Shown: in pieces, positions 7,044 to 14,121 of the stretch
Position numbering within the stretch: position 1 is the first letter of the stretch
Layout of the letters: every line of letters starts with the position of its first letter
DNA from: Bacteroidales bacterium
Lineage (GTDB): Bacteria; Bacteroidota; Bacteroidia; Bacteroidales; UBA932
Assembly (NCBI GenBank): GCA_016283985.1
Contig: JAEENZ010000014.1
Span: 1-14,684, forward strand
Reading direction: 5' to 3'
DNA: 14,684 bases
Translations under genes and position numbers: made by a program
Notes under the pieces: model-generated
What the model was told of the DNA's origin: nothing
What the model saw: the letters and a program-made list of their open reading frames with translations, nothing else
Databases searched by the model: none

Positions 7044-8345
7044 ATGGCGGGATTTTCTTATTTCCCTCATACCGACGATGATATCCGCGTGATGCTCGAG
7101 CGGGTAGGCGTCCGGAACCTGGACGACCTCTACTCCGACGTGCCCGCGGATTTCATTTACAAGGGGGAATATGACCTGCCTGCCGCCATGAGCGAGCAGG
7201 AGGTCCGTGATTTCTTCGAAGCTCTCGGCAAGAAGAATACGCAGCTGAAGGTGTTCGTGGGCCAGGGCGCATACGACCATTACGTGCCGTCCGTGATTCC
7301 CTACATCACCTCGCGCAGCGAGTTCCTCACGGCCTACACTCCCTACCAGTGCGAGATTTCGCAGGGAACGCTGCGCTACATCTTCGAGTGGCAGTCTATG
7401 GTCTGCCGCCTCACTGGGATGGACGTGGCCAATGCATCCATGTACGATGGTCCGTCTGCTGCCGCAGAGGCCCTCAGGATGAGCGTGGCATGCACCCGCA
7501 AGCGCAACAAGGTCGTAGTTTCCACCAAACTCATGCAGAACGTGCTGGATGTGGTGAAGACCTATCTCAAGTATCCTGATATCGAGGTTGTTTATGCCTG
7601 GGATGTACTCGAGGCCCTTGGCCCGGACGTTGCCGGCGTGATAGTTCCTTCCATCTGCCGCCATGGCGTTATCCAGGACCTGACGGGTATTGCAGATGCG
7701 GTGCATGCCGCCGGTGCCCTCCTTATAGAGTATTGCGACCCTTCCGCGCTGGCAGTCCTGAAGACTCCGGCCGAATGGGGTGCGGACATCGCCGTAGGTG
7801 ACGGACAGTCCCTGGGCATTCCTCTCTGCTATGGCGGTCCTTACGTTGGATTCCTCGCCTGCAAGAGCGACTACATGCGCAAACTTCCCGGTCGTATTGT
7901 AGGCCAGAGCGTGGATGCCTCCGGCAAGCGCTGCTTCGTGCTGACCCTCCAGGCCCGCGAACAGCACATCCGCCGCGAGAAGGCCACCTCCAACATCTGC
8001 TCGAACCAGAGCCTCATGGCCCTCTGGGTCATGGTTTACCTTTCGCTGATGGGCCCGGAAGGCCTACGCAAGGTGAACGAACTATCCTGCGCAGGTGCGC
8101 ACTATCTCTACGACGAACTGCTGAAGACCGGCCGCTTCGAGGAGGCATTCCCCGGACGTCCGTTCCTCAAGGAGTTCTGCCTCAAGCCGCTGGTTCCCGT
8201 TGCAACCCTGCAGCAGAAGCTGCTCGACGCCGGTTTCTTCGGTGCCCTCGAGCTCGACGGCTATGTTACTTTCTGTGTGACTGAAAAGCGCACCAAGGCG
8301 GAAATCGATGCCCTGGTTGCAGTTGTAAAGGAGATTGCGCTATGA
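7044..8345 (+). CDS. gcvPA: Glycine dehydrogenase (decarboxylating) subunit 1
   Basis: This 433-residue protein is the N-terminal half of P protein as found in organisms with a split enzyme. Recognisable blocks are YFPHTDDDIRVMLERVG near the N-terminus, the YTPYQCEISQGTLRYIFEWQ region (~95-120), SMYDGPSAAAEA, YGGPYVGF and the QAREQHIRREKATSNICSNQ block. With GcvPB it forms the PLP enzyme that decarboxylates glycine and loads the aminomethyl group on H protein. The catalytic PLP lysine is in the partner subunit. The stop overlaps the gcvPB start (ATGA at 8342-8345), which suits stoichiometric synthesis of the two halves. Confidence 0.96.
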   Translation: MAGFSYFPHTDDDIRVMLERVGVRNLDDLYSDVPADFIYKGEYDLPAAMSEQEVRDFFEALGKKNTQLKVFVGQGAYDHYVPSVIPYITSRSEFLTAYTPYQCEISQGTLRYIFEWQSMVCRLTGMDVANASMYDGPSAAAEALRMSVACTRKRNKVVVSTKLMQNVLDVVKTYLKYPDIEVVYAWDVLEALGPDVAGVIVPSICRHGVIQDLTGIADAVHAAGALLIEYCDPSALAVLKTPAEWGADIAVGDGQSLGIPLCYGGPYVGFLACKSDYMRKLPGRIVGQSVDASGKRCFVLTLQAREQHIRREKATSNICSNQSLMALWVMVYLSLMGPEGLRKVNELSCAGAHYLYDELLKTGRFEEAFPGRPFLKEFCLKPLVPVATLQQKLLDAGFFGALELDGYVTFCVTEKRTKAEIDALVAVVKEIAL

Positions 8346-9745
8346 GGTACTACGATAAACTGATATTCGAACTCAGTCATCCTGGCAGAACTGGTTATTC
8401 GCTGCCGGCTCACTCATCAGGGGAAGCTGCTGACGCCGCCGGTATTCCAAATAATCTTTTAAGAAAGACTCCTTTAGATCTGCCGGAGGTGAGTGAGATT
8501 GACGTAGTGCGTCACTACACGAATCTGAGCCAAATGAACTTCGGAGTGGATACGGGATTCTACCCGCTGGGATCCTGCACCATGAAATACAACCCCAAAA
8601 TCAACGAAGAGATAGCCGCGCATCCGCTCTTCGCAGGCCTGCATCCGCTGCAGCCCGCAGAGACAGTGAAAGGTGCGCAGGAAGTGATAGATGGCCTGGA
8701 TGCCTCCCTGGCGGCCATTACGGGCATGAAACACTTCACCTTCCTGCCTTGCGCAGGCGCTCACGGAGAACTCACCGGCCTCATGCTCATGCGCGAGTAT
8801 CATCTCGCCAAGGGCGACACGGCCCGTGTGAAGGTGATCGTGCCCGACAGTGCGCACGGCACCAATCCTGCATCCGCCGCGGTCTGCGGCCTGGAGATTG
8901 TGGAAGTGAAGTCCGGAGCGGACGGCCTTGTGGACGTAGAGGCGCTGAAACCCCTCCTGGGTCCTGACGTGGCCGGTATCATGATGACCAATCCCAACAC
9001 CCTAGGCCTCTTCGAACGCCAGATAGGCGAGATTGCCAAGCTGGTGCACGAGGCGGGCGGCCTGCTCTACTACGACGGCGCGAACATGAATCCGCTGCTC
9101 GGAAAAGTGCGTCCCGGCGACATGGGATTCGATATCATGCACCTGAACCTGCATAAGACCTTCTCCACCCCTCACGGCGGAGGCGGCCCCGGAAGCGGCC
9201 CGGTCGGTGTAGGGGAGAGGGTGCTGCCGTATTTGCGCATCCCGCGCACATCCGGCTTCCACGGCAACTTTGGAGTGATGCTCCGCGCTTATGCATACAT
9301 CCTCATGCTCGGCCGCGAGCATGTGAAGATGGCTGGTCCGCTGGCAACCCTTTCGGCGAACTACATCAAGGAATCGCTGAAAGACTGCTACAAGCTGCCC
9401 ATTCCAACCGTCTGCAAGCATGAATTCGTGTTCGACGGACTCATAAACGACGGAGCCCGCGAAGGCAAGGCCGGCGCTACAACTTTGGATGTGGCCAAGC
9501 GCCTGCTGGACTACGGTTTCCACGCCCCGACTATCTACTTCCCGCTTCTCTTCCATCAGGCCCTGATGATTGAGCCTACCGAGACCGAGTCCCTGGAGAC
9601 GCTCGACGATTTCATCGCGGTCATGAAGAAGATAGCGGCAGAGGCTGCCGAAGATCCTGATATCCTGCACGGAGCTCCTCACAACGCGCCAATCGGCAGG
9701 CCGGATGAAACGGCCGCCGCACGCAATCCCATCCTGAAAGCATGA
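8342..9745 (+). CDS. gcvPB: Glycine dehydrogenase (decarboxylating) subunit 2
   Basis: This 467-residue PLP-binding half of split P protein carries the active-site lysine K272 in LNLHKTFSTPHGGGGPGSG. Other family blocks are GFYPLGSCTMKYNPKINE (72-89), CAGAHGELTGL (137-147), PDSAHGTNPASAA (168-180) and YYDGANMNPLLG (243-254). Length is normal for subunit 2. It acts in the cytoplasm with GcvPA. No lpd gene for the L protein is in the window. The stop overlaps the start of the next gene (ATGA at 9742-9745), which ties a lipoprotein gene to the metabolic operon. Confidence 0.97.
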   Translation: MRYYDKLIFELSHPGRTGYSLPAHSSGEAADAAGIPNNLLRKTPLDLPEVSEIDVVRHYTNLSQMNFGVDTGFYPLGSCTMKYNPKINEEIAAHPLFAGLHPLQPAETVKGAQEVIDGLDASLAAITGMKHFTFLPCAGAHGELTGLMLMREYHLAKGDTARVKVIVPDSAHGTNPASAAVCGLEIVEVKSGADGLVDVEALKPLLGPDVAGIMMTNPNTLGLFERQIGEIAKLVHEAGGLLYYDGANMNPLLGKVRPGDMGFDIMHLNLHKTFSTPHGGGGPGSGPVGVGERVLPYLRIPRTSGFHGNFGVMLRAYAYILMLGREHVKMAGPLATLSANYIKESLKDCYKLPIPTVCKHEFVFDGLINDGAREGKAGATTLDVAKRLLDYGFHAPTIYFPLLFHQALMIEPTETESLETLDDFIAVMKKIAAEAAEDPDILHGAPHNAPIGRPDETAAARNPILKA

Positions 9746-10893
9746 AAAGAATGATGATTGCAGGCCTGATTTTGCTTCAGGCCTGCTCTTCATCCGTTTC
9801 GGTGAAGGAAATATTTGCCGGGGCAACACCCGAAGGCATCAGCACTGCGGTAGCTCACCGCGGATGCTGGCTGCGTGAGCCTTGCGGCGAGTATTTCATC
9901 CCCGAAAACAGCACAGACGGGATAGAGATGGCAAAGCGTTACGGCTATCCTGCCGTAGAGATCGACGTCAAGTATACTCTGGACCAGAAGATGGTCTGCA
10001 TGCACGACGGCACAATCAACCGCACCATGCGCAATGCATCCGAATATTCAAAGATAGACAAACCCGTGCGTGTTTCAGACTGCATGTTCGACGATCTGCG
10101 GGCAAACTATGTGTTGGAATCCTCCGATCCTGCGAAACGAACCCCAATCCCTACTTTGGAAGAGATGCTGCTTGTGTGCAAGCGGGAGGGGATTGTGCCA
10201 ATGCTGCACAGCAAGGTGCTGGAGAGTTACGAACTGGCGAAGAAGATACTTGGAGACGGCTGGATCGCCTTCGAAGAGAACTATTCCGCTCTGATGTATG
10301 CGCGAGGGCTGTCTGACTGCCTCGTGCTCTGGGATCCCGGTCGCCGTCCGGCCGAAGAAACCGTTGCCGGACTTGATGCTATCGGGGGATGGACTGGCAT
10401 GTCCACCATGAAATATGACATGGAAGATGCTGCATACATCCGCACCATTCAGGGCGCCAGGCACTGGGTCCAGTCATCCATCTTCCCCACGCCTCACGAA
10501 CAGAGAGCGCTACATGACGGAGTGGATATTGAGCTATCCGATTTCTTCTGGTATCAGACCGTCGGTCGCGAGCCCGTATCCTCTGTAAATGAGGCACTTA
10601 CGCTCAAGGCAGGGGAGAGTTGGAATAGCCCTGCGGTCGAAGTGGGGGACTTCGCTGCGATGACCATCCGCCTGCAGTTCGAAGGGGAGTTGGAGTTTCG
10701 CGTAAAGGATCATGTCCATCGCGATTCGGCCCCTTCCGATTGGAAGTTGGAGGACAGGGTTTATCGGCTGAAGAGAGATGTTTACGGAGAAGAGTGTATG
10801 GGCTTAAGAATGTATAAAACCGCCCCGGCTTTCGAGATCGTGGCAGGGGAGGATATGATAGTGAAAGTAATTGCTGACGTTTATGAATTATAG
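9742..10893 (+). CDS. Glycerophosphodiester phosphodiesterase-family lipoprotein
   Basis: This 383-residue lipoprotein has a short signal peptide with lipobox LQAC (Cys15). The GDPD barrel motifs follow: AHRG (38-41), PENS (54-57), VEIDVKYTLDQ with metal ligands E73 and D75, MHDGTINRT with catalytic His88, and IPTLEE (136-141). At the strand that normally carries the metal-binding Glu of the E-x-K motif it reads PMLHSK (153-158), so His156 appears to replace that Glu. The last ~110 residues form an extra beta-rich domain (starting near SVNEALTLKAGESW) not part of the core enzyme. By family it would hydrolyse glycerophosphodiesters in the periplasm or at the surface; the altered residue makes activity or substrate uncertain. 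It is ATGA-coupled to gcvPB and overlaps the next gene. Confidence 0.87.
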   Translation: MKRMMIAGLILLQACSSSVSVKEIFAGATPEGISTAVAHRGCWLREPCGEYFIPENSTDGIEMAKRYGYPAVEIDVKYTLDQKMVCMHDGTINRTMRNASEYSKIDKPVRVSDCMFDDLRANYVLESSDPAKRTPIPTLEEMLLVCKREGIVPMLHSKVLESYELAKKILGDGWIAFEENYSALMYARGLSDCLVLWDPGRRPAEETVAGLDAIGGWTGMSTMKYDMEDAAYIRTIQGARHWVQSSIFPTPHEQRALHDGVDIELSDFFWYQTVGREPVSSVNEALTLKAGESWNSPAVEVGDFAAMTIRLQFEGELEFRVKDHVHRDSAPSDWKLEDRVYRLKRDVYGEECMGLRMYKTAPAFEIVAGEDMIVKVIADVYEL

Positions 10894-11746
10894 AGTATTT
10901 GTCCTGGCGGCCTGCGCCATGCTGGCAGTATCCTGCTACGATGTGAAGAACAACATTCCGCTTCCTATCAAGAACGTGATAGAAGTAGATGGCAGACAGG
11001 GAGTTGGCTGCGATGGAGACTATTATTACGTGTCCGGTTCCACGGCCCTCTACAAGTATAGCATGAAGGGCAACCTGGTGCTCAAGAACGAGTCTCCGTT
11101 CGCCTCTCTTGCGGGCTCTCCCGCCCCGAACCATATAGGCGACATAGACGTTTACGACGGTGAGATTTTTGCATGCTGCGAGTATTTCAACGACGGCGTT
11201 GCACAGAACATCCAGATAGTGATTTATGACGCCGCTACGCTGGCCTACAAGCGCTCAATGGTCTGGAATGCCGATTCAGGACAGGTGGAATGCTGCGGCA
11301 TCGCGGTAGACCGTACCCACGGGATAGTTTTCCTGGCGGACTGGGTGAACGGCAGCCATCTTTACTGCTACAACAAGAATACTGGCGATTACGTCGGCAA
11401 AGTGTATCTTAAATCCGCCCCGGCCCACCAGCAGGGCATCTTCCTGAGGGCCGACGGCCGCCTCCTGATCTCCAGCGACGACGGCGATGCCGACAAGGGC
11501 GAAGCCGACCATATCTATTACTGCAATCCTTTCACTGACAATAAGTTGAACGAAGAGGCCTCCGTTTCCCAGTTCATGTCGATGGAAGCCTTCCGCCGTG
11601 CCGGTGAGATAGAAGGACTTTGCATGAATCCGCACACCGGCGCACTCATCGTGCTGAACAACCGAGGCGCCCGCATCGTCAACGGCATGCCTGTCGGATT
11701 CTACGAAGGCTACGACAAGGAGATTCACGAGCTGTACGTTTTCTAA
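10883..11746 (+). CDS. Lipoprotein with beta-propeller-like repeats
   Basis: The likely start is the ATG at 10883, eleven bases inside the end of the GDPD-family gene; the TTG at 10871 would only add four residues before an otherwise standard signal peptide. The 287-residue protein has lipobox AVSC (Cys18). The rest shows repeated strand-turn-strand units of propeller type, for example GIAVDRTHGIVFLADW, LYCYNKNTGDYVGKVYL, QGIFLRADGRLLISSDD and EGLCMNPHTGALIVLNN. It resembles the broad SMP-30/NHL-like propeller lipoproteins but no specific family can be named. Tight overlap with the GDPD-family lipoprotein suggests the two act together in the envelope, for example one binding and one cleaving a phosphodiester. 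It is the last gene before a terminator-like hairpin. Confidence 0.82.
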   Translation: MNYRVFVLAACAMLAVSCYDVKNNIPLPIKNVIEVDGRQGVGCDGDYYYVSGSTALYKYSMKGNLVLKNESPFASLAGSPAPNHIGDIDVYDGEIFACCEYFNDGVAQNIQIVIYDAATLAYKRSMVWNADSGQVECCGIAVDRTHGIVFLADWVNGSHLYCYNKNTGDYVGKVYLKSAPAHQQGIFLRADGRLLISSDDGDADKGEADHIYYCNPFTDNKLNEEASVSQFMSMEAFRRAGEIEGLCMNPHTGALIVLNNRGARIVNGMPVGFYEGYDKEIHELYVF

Positions 11747-11756
11747 ACAGCGAAAT

Positions 11757-11810
11757 TGTTTATAACCAAGGGGCGATTGTTAATAACTTTCGCCCCTTTG
11801 TTGATAACTT
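11757..11810 (+). repeat. Three direct repeats TGTTnATAAC with exact 21-bp period
   Basis: TGTTTATAAC begins at 11757, TGTTAATAACTT at 11778 and TGTTGATAACTT at 11799. Nine of the ten core bases are identical and the period is 21 bp both times, two turns of the helix. The array ends 36 bases upstream of the -7 box at 11847-11854, where an activator would bind. The core GTTnAT and the 21-bp period recall sites of LytTR-type regulators; the core also differs by one base from a DnaA box. The array shares bases with the terminator-like hairpin. Confidence 0.55.
11768..11798 (+). terminator. Terminator-like hairpin ending the gcv-GDPD operon
   Basis: AAGGGGCGA (11768-11776) and TCGCCCCTT (11790-11798) form a perfect 9-bp stem around a 13-base loop, 21 bases after the propeller lipoprotein stop. 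The T content after the stem is broken (TGTTGATAACTT) and the richer T tract lies further down, so termination may be only partial. Confidence 0.6.
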
Positions 11811-11846
11811 CCTCTTTATTTATTTTTTATAGCGGGCAGTACTTGT

Positions 11847-11854
11847 TAACTTTG
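11847..11854 (+). promoter_or_regulatory. -7 promoter box of the small protein-fimbrillin-like unit
   Basis: TAACTTTG exactly matches the Bacteroidota -7 box TAnnTTTG. The -33 position holds only a T-rich stretch (around 11824-11827, 19 bases upstream), so the promoter may need an activator. The start site near 11860 gives a ~32-base leader before the ATG at 11892. Confidence 0.65.
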
Positions 11855-11891
11855 CAAATTCCGGATTGGAAAATTACTTAAACAATACGAT

Positions 11892-12044
11892 ATGATTAAA
11901 AAACAAACATTTAACACTTGTGGCACCTACATAGCGCCCGAGTGCATTGCCCTGGAACTTAAAGTTCAGGGTATGGTATGTACAAGTCTGAACAGCGCCA
12001 TGCTTCTTGAAGAAGCCACCAATGACAATTGGGGTGAACTTTAA
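11892..12044 (+). CDS. Small 50-residue protein upstream of the surface lipoprotein
   Basis: The ORF runs from an ATG 38 bases after the -7 box to TAA, and ends 13 bases before the next gene. The peptide has a basic start (MIKKQTF), a central YIAPECIALELKVQGMVCTS and an acidic tail ending NDNWGEL. There is no signal peptide or lipobox; it has Cys10, Cys18 and Cys30. From memory, the pattern (Y-x-AP, alternating hydrophobic ELE-like strand, short Gly/Cys motif, acidic Trp-containing end) matches a common set of very short Bacteroidales proteins found beside fimbrillin-like or repeat surface proteins; their function is unknown. Coding is supported by placement between promoter and gene and by this likeness. 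It may be a partner, signal or modified peptide; none of these is shown. Confidence 0.72.
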   Translation: MIKKQTFNTCGTYIAPECIALELKVQGMVCTSLNSAMLLEEATNDNWGEL

Positions 12045-12057
12045 TTCTTTTTGAGCC

Positions 12058-14121
12058 ATGAAAAAGTTATTATCTACATTTCTCGTTGTCGCAGCGTTTG
12101 CGACTGCATTCTCCTGCTCAAAAATAGAAAAGGACGAACCCGTTGCAGGTGAAGTTCACACCGTCTCCTTCAACGCCATTTCTCCCGCATCCAAGACTAC
12201 TTTCGGAACACTGAACGAAGGTAAATTCCCCACTTACTGGACTGTCAATGACAGCGAAGTCAAGGTTGCCCAGAACTTCTCGGATGGTATAGATGCCTCG
12301 GTTACCAAGAATAGTGACACCAACGCTTCATTCACAGCTAGTTTTACTGACGACGGAAGCGGTTCCTATACTTTTTATGCAGTAAGCCCTGCCAGCGCCG
12401 TGGTGAGTGGCGTGAGTTCTAAGTATTATAGCTGGAATCTTGAAATCCCCATAACGCAGACCTCTACAGCTACAGGTCCGGACGAGGCCGCAATGATTTT
12501 GGCCGCTACATCTTCCTCCTCAGGCTCGTTTCCGGCCAGCGTTGATCTGACTTTCTCACACATCACGGCTTATGTCAATATGAACATCACCAACCTGGAC
12601 CTCGCCGTTGGTGACGAAGTGGCTTCTGTGCTTATCAGCGCCGATGCAAACATCGCTTCCAGGTACTACTATTATGTAGGCGGAGCCAATGCAGGCACAT
12701 TGGAAGAAAACAGCGGTCAAAATGCCATCACTGTCATTACTAATCATGCGGACAATATATGGTTTGCATGTGCGCCTATGGCATACAACACGGAGCTTAC
12801 AATTTCCGTTACTACCACTAATTCCAAGGTTTACACCAAGGTCATCCATACTCCTGCTGCCCTTGCAGCCGGCCATGTGGCCTCATTCAATGTTAACTTT
12901 GCTGGCATTACGCCCCCGGAAGACAAGGTATACAACCTTGTTACTTCCTACGCCGAGCTTACTGCCGGTTCCAAAGTGATAATTGCGGCAATTGGAGACA
13001 GTGACTACGCGGCAGGTATCGGAACCACCAGTGACAATTTCATCACGGCTGTATCTCAGGCCAAGTCTGCCGATGACAGCAAAATTACCAATCCGGCCGC
13101 TACGGTTGATGTCTTCACCATTGAGGCTGGAGTTGCTTCCAATACGATTGCGCTGAACGGAACCAATGGCTACCTGTATGCCAAGTCAAGCAGTTCCAAT
13201 AATATGGGCATTCAGACCACCAATGATGTCAATGGTTATTGGACTCCCACGATTACAGACGCTGAAACGGGAGCTATGTCCTTGGTTGCAGAGGGTAGTT
13301 CGAACCACAATCATATCCGTTATAACTATAATAACGGCAGTCCCCGTTTCTCCTGCTATGCTTCCAACTCTACTTTACCTCTACAGGCCCTTTATAAACT
13401 TGAAGGTTCCGGAAGCGGCTCGTCCTTGATTACCACCTATACGGTAACCTACAATGGTAACGGGAACACTGGCGGCAGCGCCCCGGCCTCTGTCGTCACT
13501 CCCGGCGCATTCACCGTCGCAGCAGCAGGCACCCTGAAAAAAACCGGGTACAATTTCAACGGTTGGAATACTGCAGCTGATGGTTCCGGCACTTCTTACG
13601 CTGCCGGTGCCGCCGCCGTTGCAACGGCTGATCTGACGCTATATGCTCAGTGGGTCGATGCTGCTGTTAGAACAGAGTATACCATCACCTGGAATAGCAC
13701 AAACAACTCGGCAAGTATCAGCTCATACACGGATTCCTGGTCTGTAACGGCAGATGGCCTTACCTGTAATATGGCTAATTTCAACAACAATAAAAACGGA
13801 TGGAATTATGTAAAATGTGGAAGAAAGAATTATGCGTCTGTTGCAACCATTATCACTGATTCTGCCATATCGGAGGCTATCAGCTCAGTTACAATAACGA
13901 TAGATGCCGTAACTGCAACAAAAGTCAATTCCATAAAGCTTTACATTAGCTCGAACGGTACTTCCTGGACAGAAGAGGGCTCATTCACTGTAGCCACAGG
14001 CGACCAAACTGTGGATATCTCAAGCCCTGCTGCAAGTAAGTACTATAAACTTGAATTTGACTGCGCAAGCGGATCTAGCAATGGTTTAGTAACAGTCAGC
14101 AAGTTGGTATTTACCATTTGA
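12058..14121 (+). CDS. Modular fimbrillin-like surface lipoprotein with Listeria-Bacteroides repeat
   Basis: This 687-residue protein has a lipoprotein signal peptide with Cys20 followed by SKIEKDE, an acidic start often seen in surface-exported Bacteroidota lipoproteins. Modules in order: a fimbrillin/Mfa-like N-terminal region (~33-283; VSFNAISPASKTTFG, WTVNDSEVKVAQNF); a beta domain common in Bacteroidota secreted proteins (~292-448; YNLVTSYAELTAGSKVIIAA, then PRFSCYASNS); a Listeria-Bacteroides (Flg_new/InlB-B-like) repeat (~460-532; YTVTYNGNGNTGG, GYNFNGWNTAADGSGTSY, LTLYAQW); and a C-terminal beta-sandwich (~540-687; YYKLEFDCASGSSNGLVTV). The last module looks complete at the stop. It is probably a surface adhesin or binding protein. 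The same frame stays open after the TGA (see next entry). Base composition shifts markedly towards AT in the last module. Confidence 0.88.
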   Translation: MKKLLSTFLVVAAFATAFSCSKIEKDEPVAGEVHTVSFNAISPASKTTFGTLNEGKFPTYWTVNDSEVKVAQNFSDGIDASVTKNSDTNASFTASFTDDGSGSYTFYAVSPASAVVSGVSSKYYSWNLEIPITQTSTATGPDEAAMILAATSSSSGSFPASVDLTFSHITAYVNMNITNLDLAVGDEVASVLISADANIASRYYYYVGGANAGTLEENSGQNAITVITNHADNIWFACAPMAYNTELTISVTTTNSKVYTKVIHTPAALAAGHVASFNVNFAGITPPEDKVYNLVTSYAELTAGSKVIIAAIGDSDYAAGIGTTSDNFITAVSQAKSADDSKITNPAATVDVFTIEAGVASNTIALNGTNGYLYAKSSSSNNMGIQTTNDVNGYWTPTITDAETGAMSLVAEGSSNHNHIRYNYNNGSPRFSCYASNSTLPLQALYKLEGSGSGSSLITTYTVTYNGNGNTGGSAPASVVTPGAFTVAAAGTLKKTGYNFNGWNTAADGSGTSYAAGAAAVATADLTLYAQWVDAAVRTEYTITWNSTNNSASISSYTDSWSVTADGLTCNMANFNNNKNGWNYVKCGRKNYASVATIITDSAISEAISSVTITIDAVTATKVNSIKLYISSNGTSWTEEGSFTVATGDQTVDISSPAASKYYKLEFDCASGSSNGLVTVSKLVFTI

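Noticed and set aside
10871..10882. TTG start for the propeller lipoprotein, adding MLTF
   Set aside because: The ATG at 10883 gives a normal lipoprotein signal peptide (MNYRVFVLAACAML) and the usual short overlap, so it is the better start.
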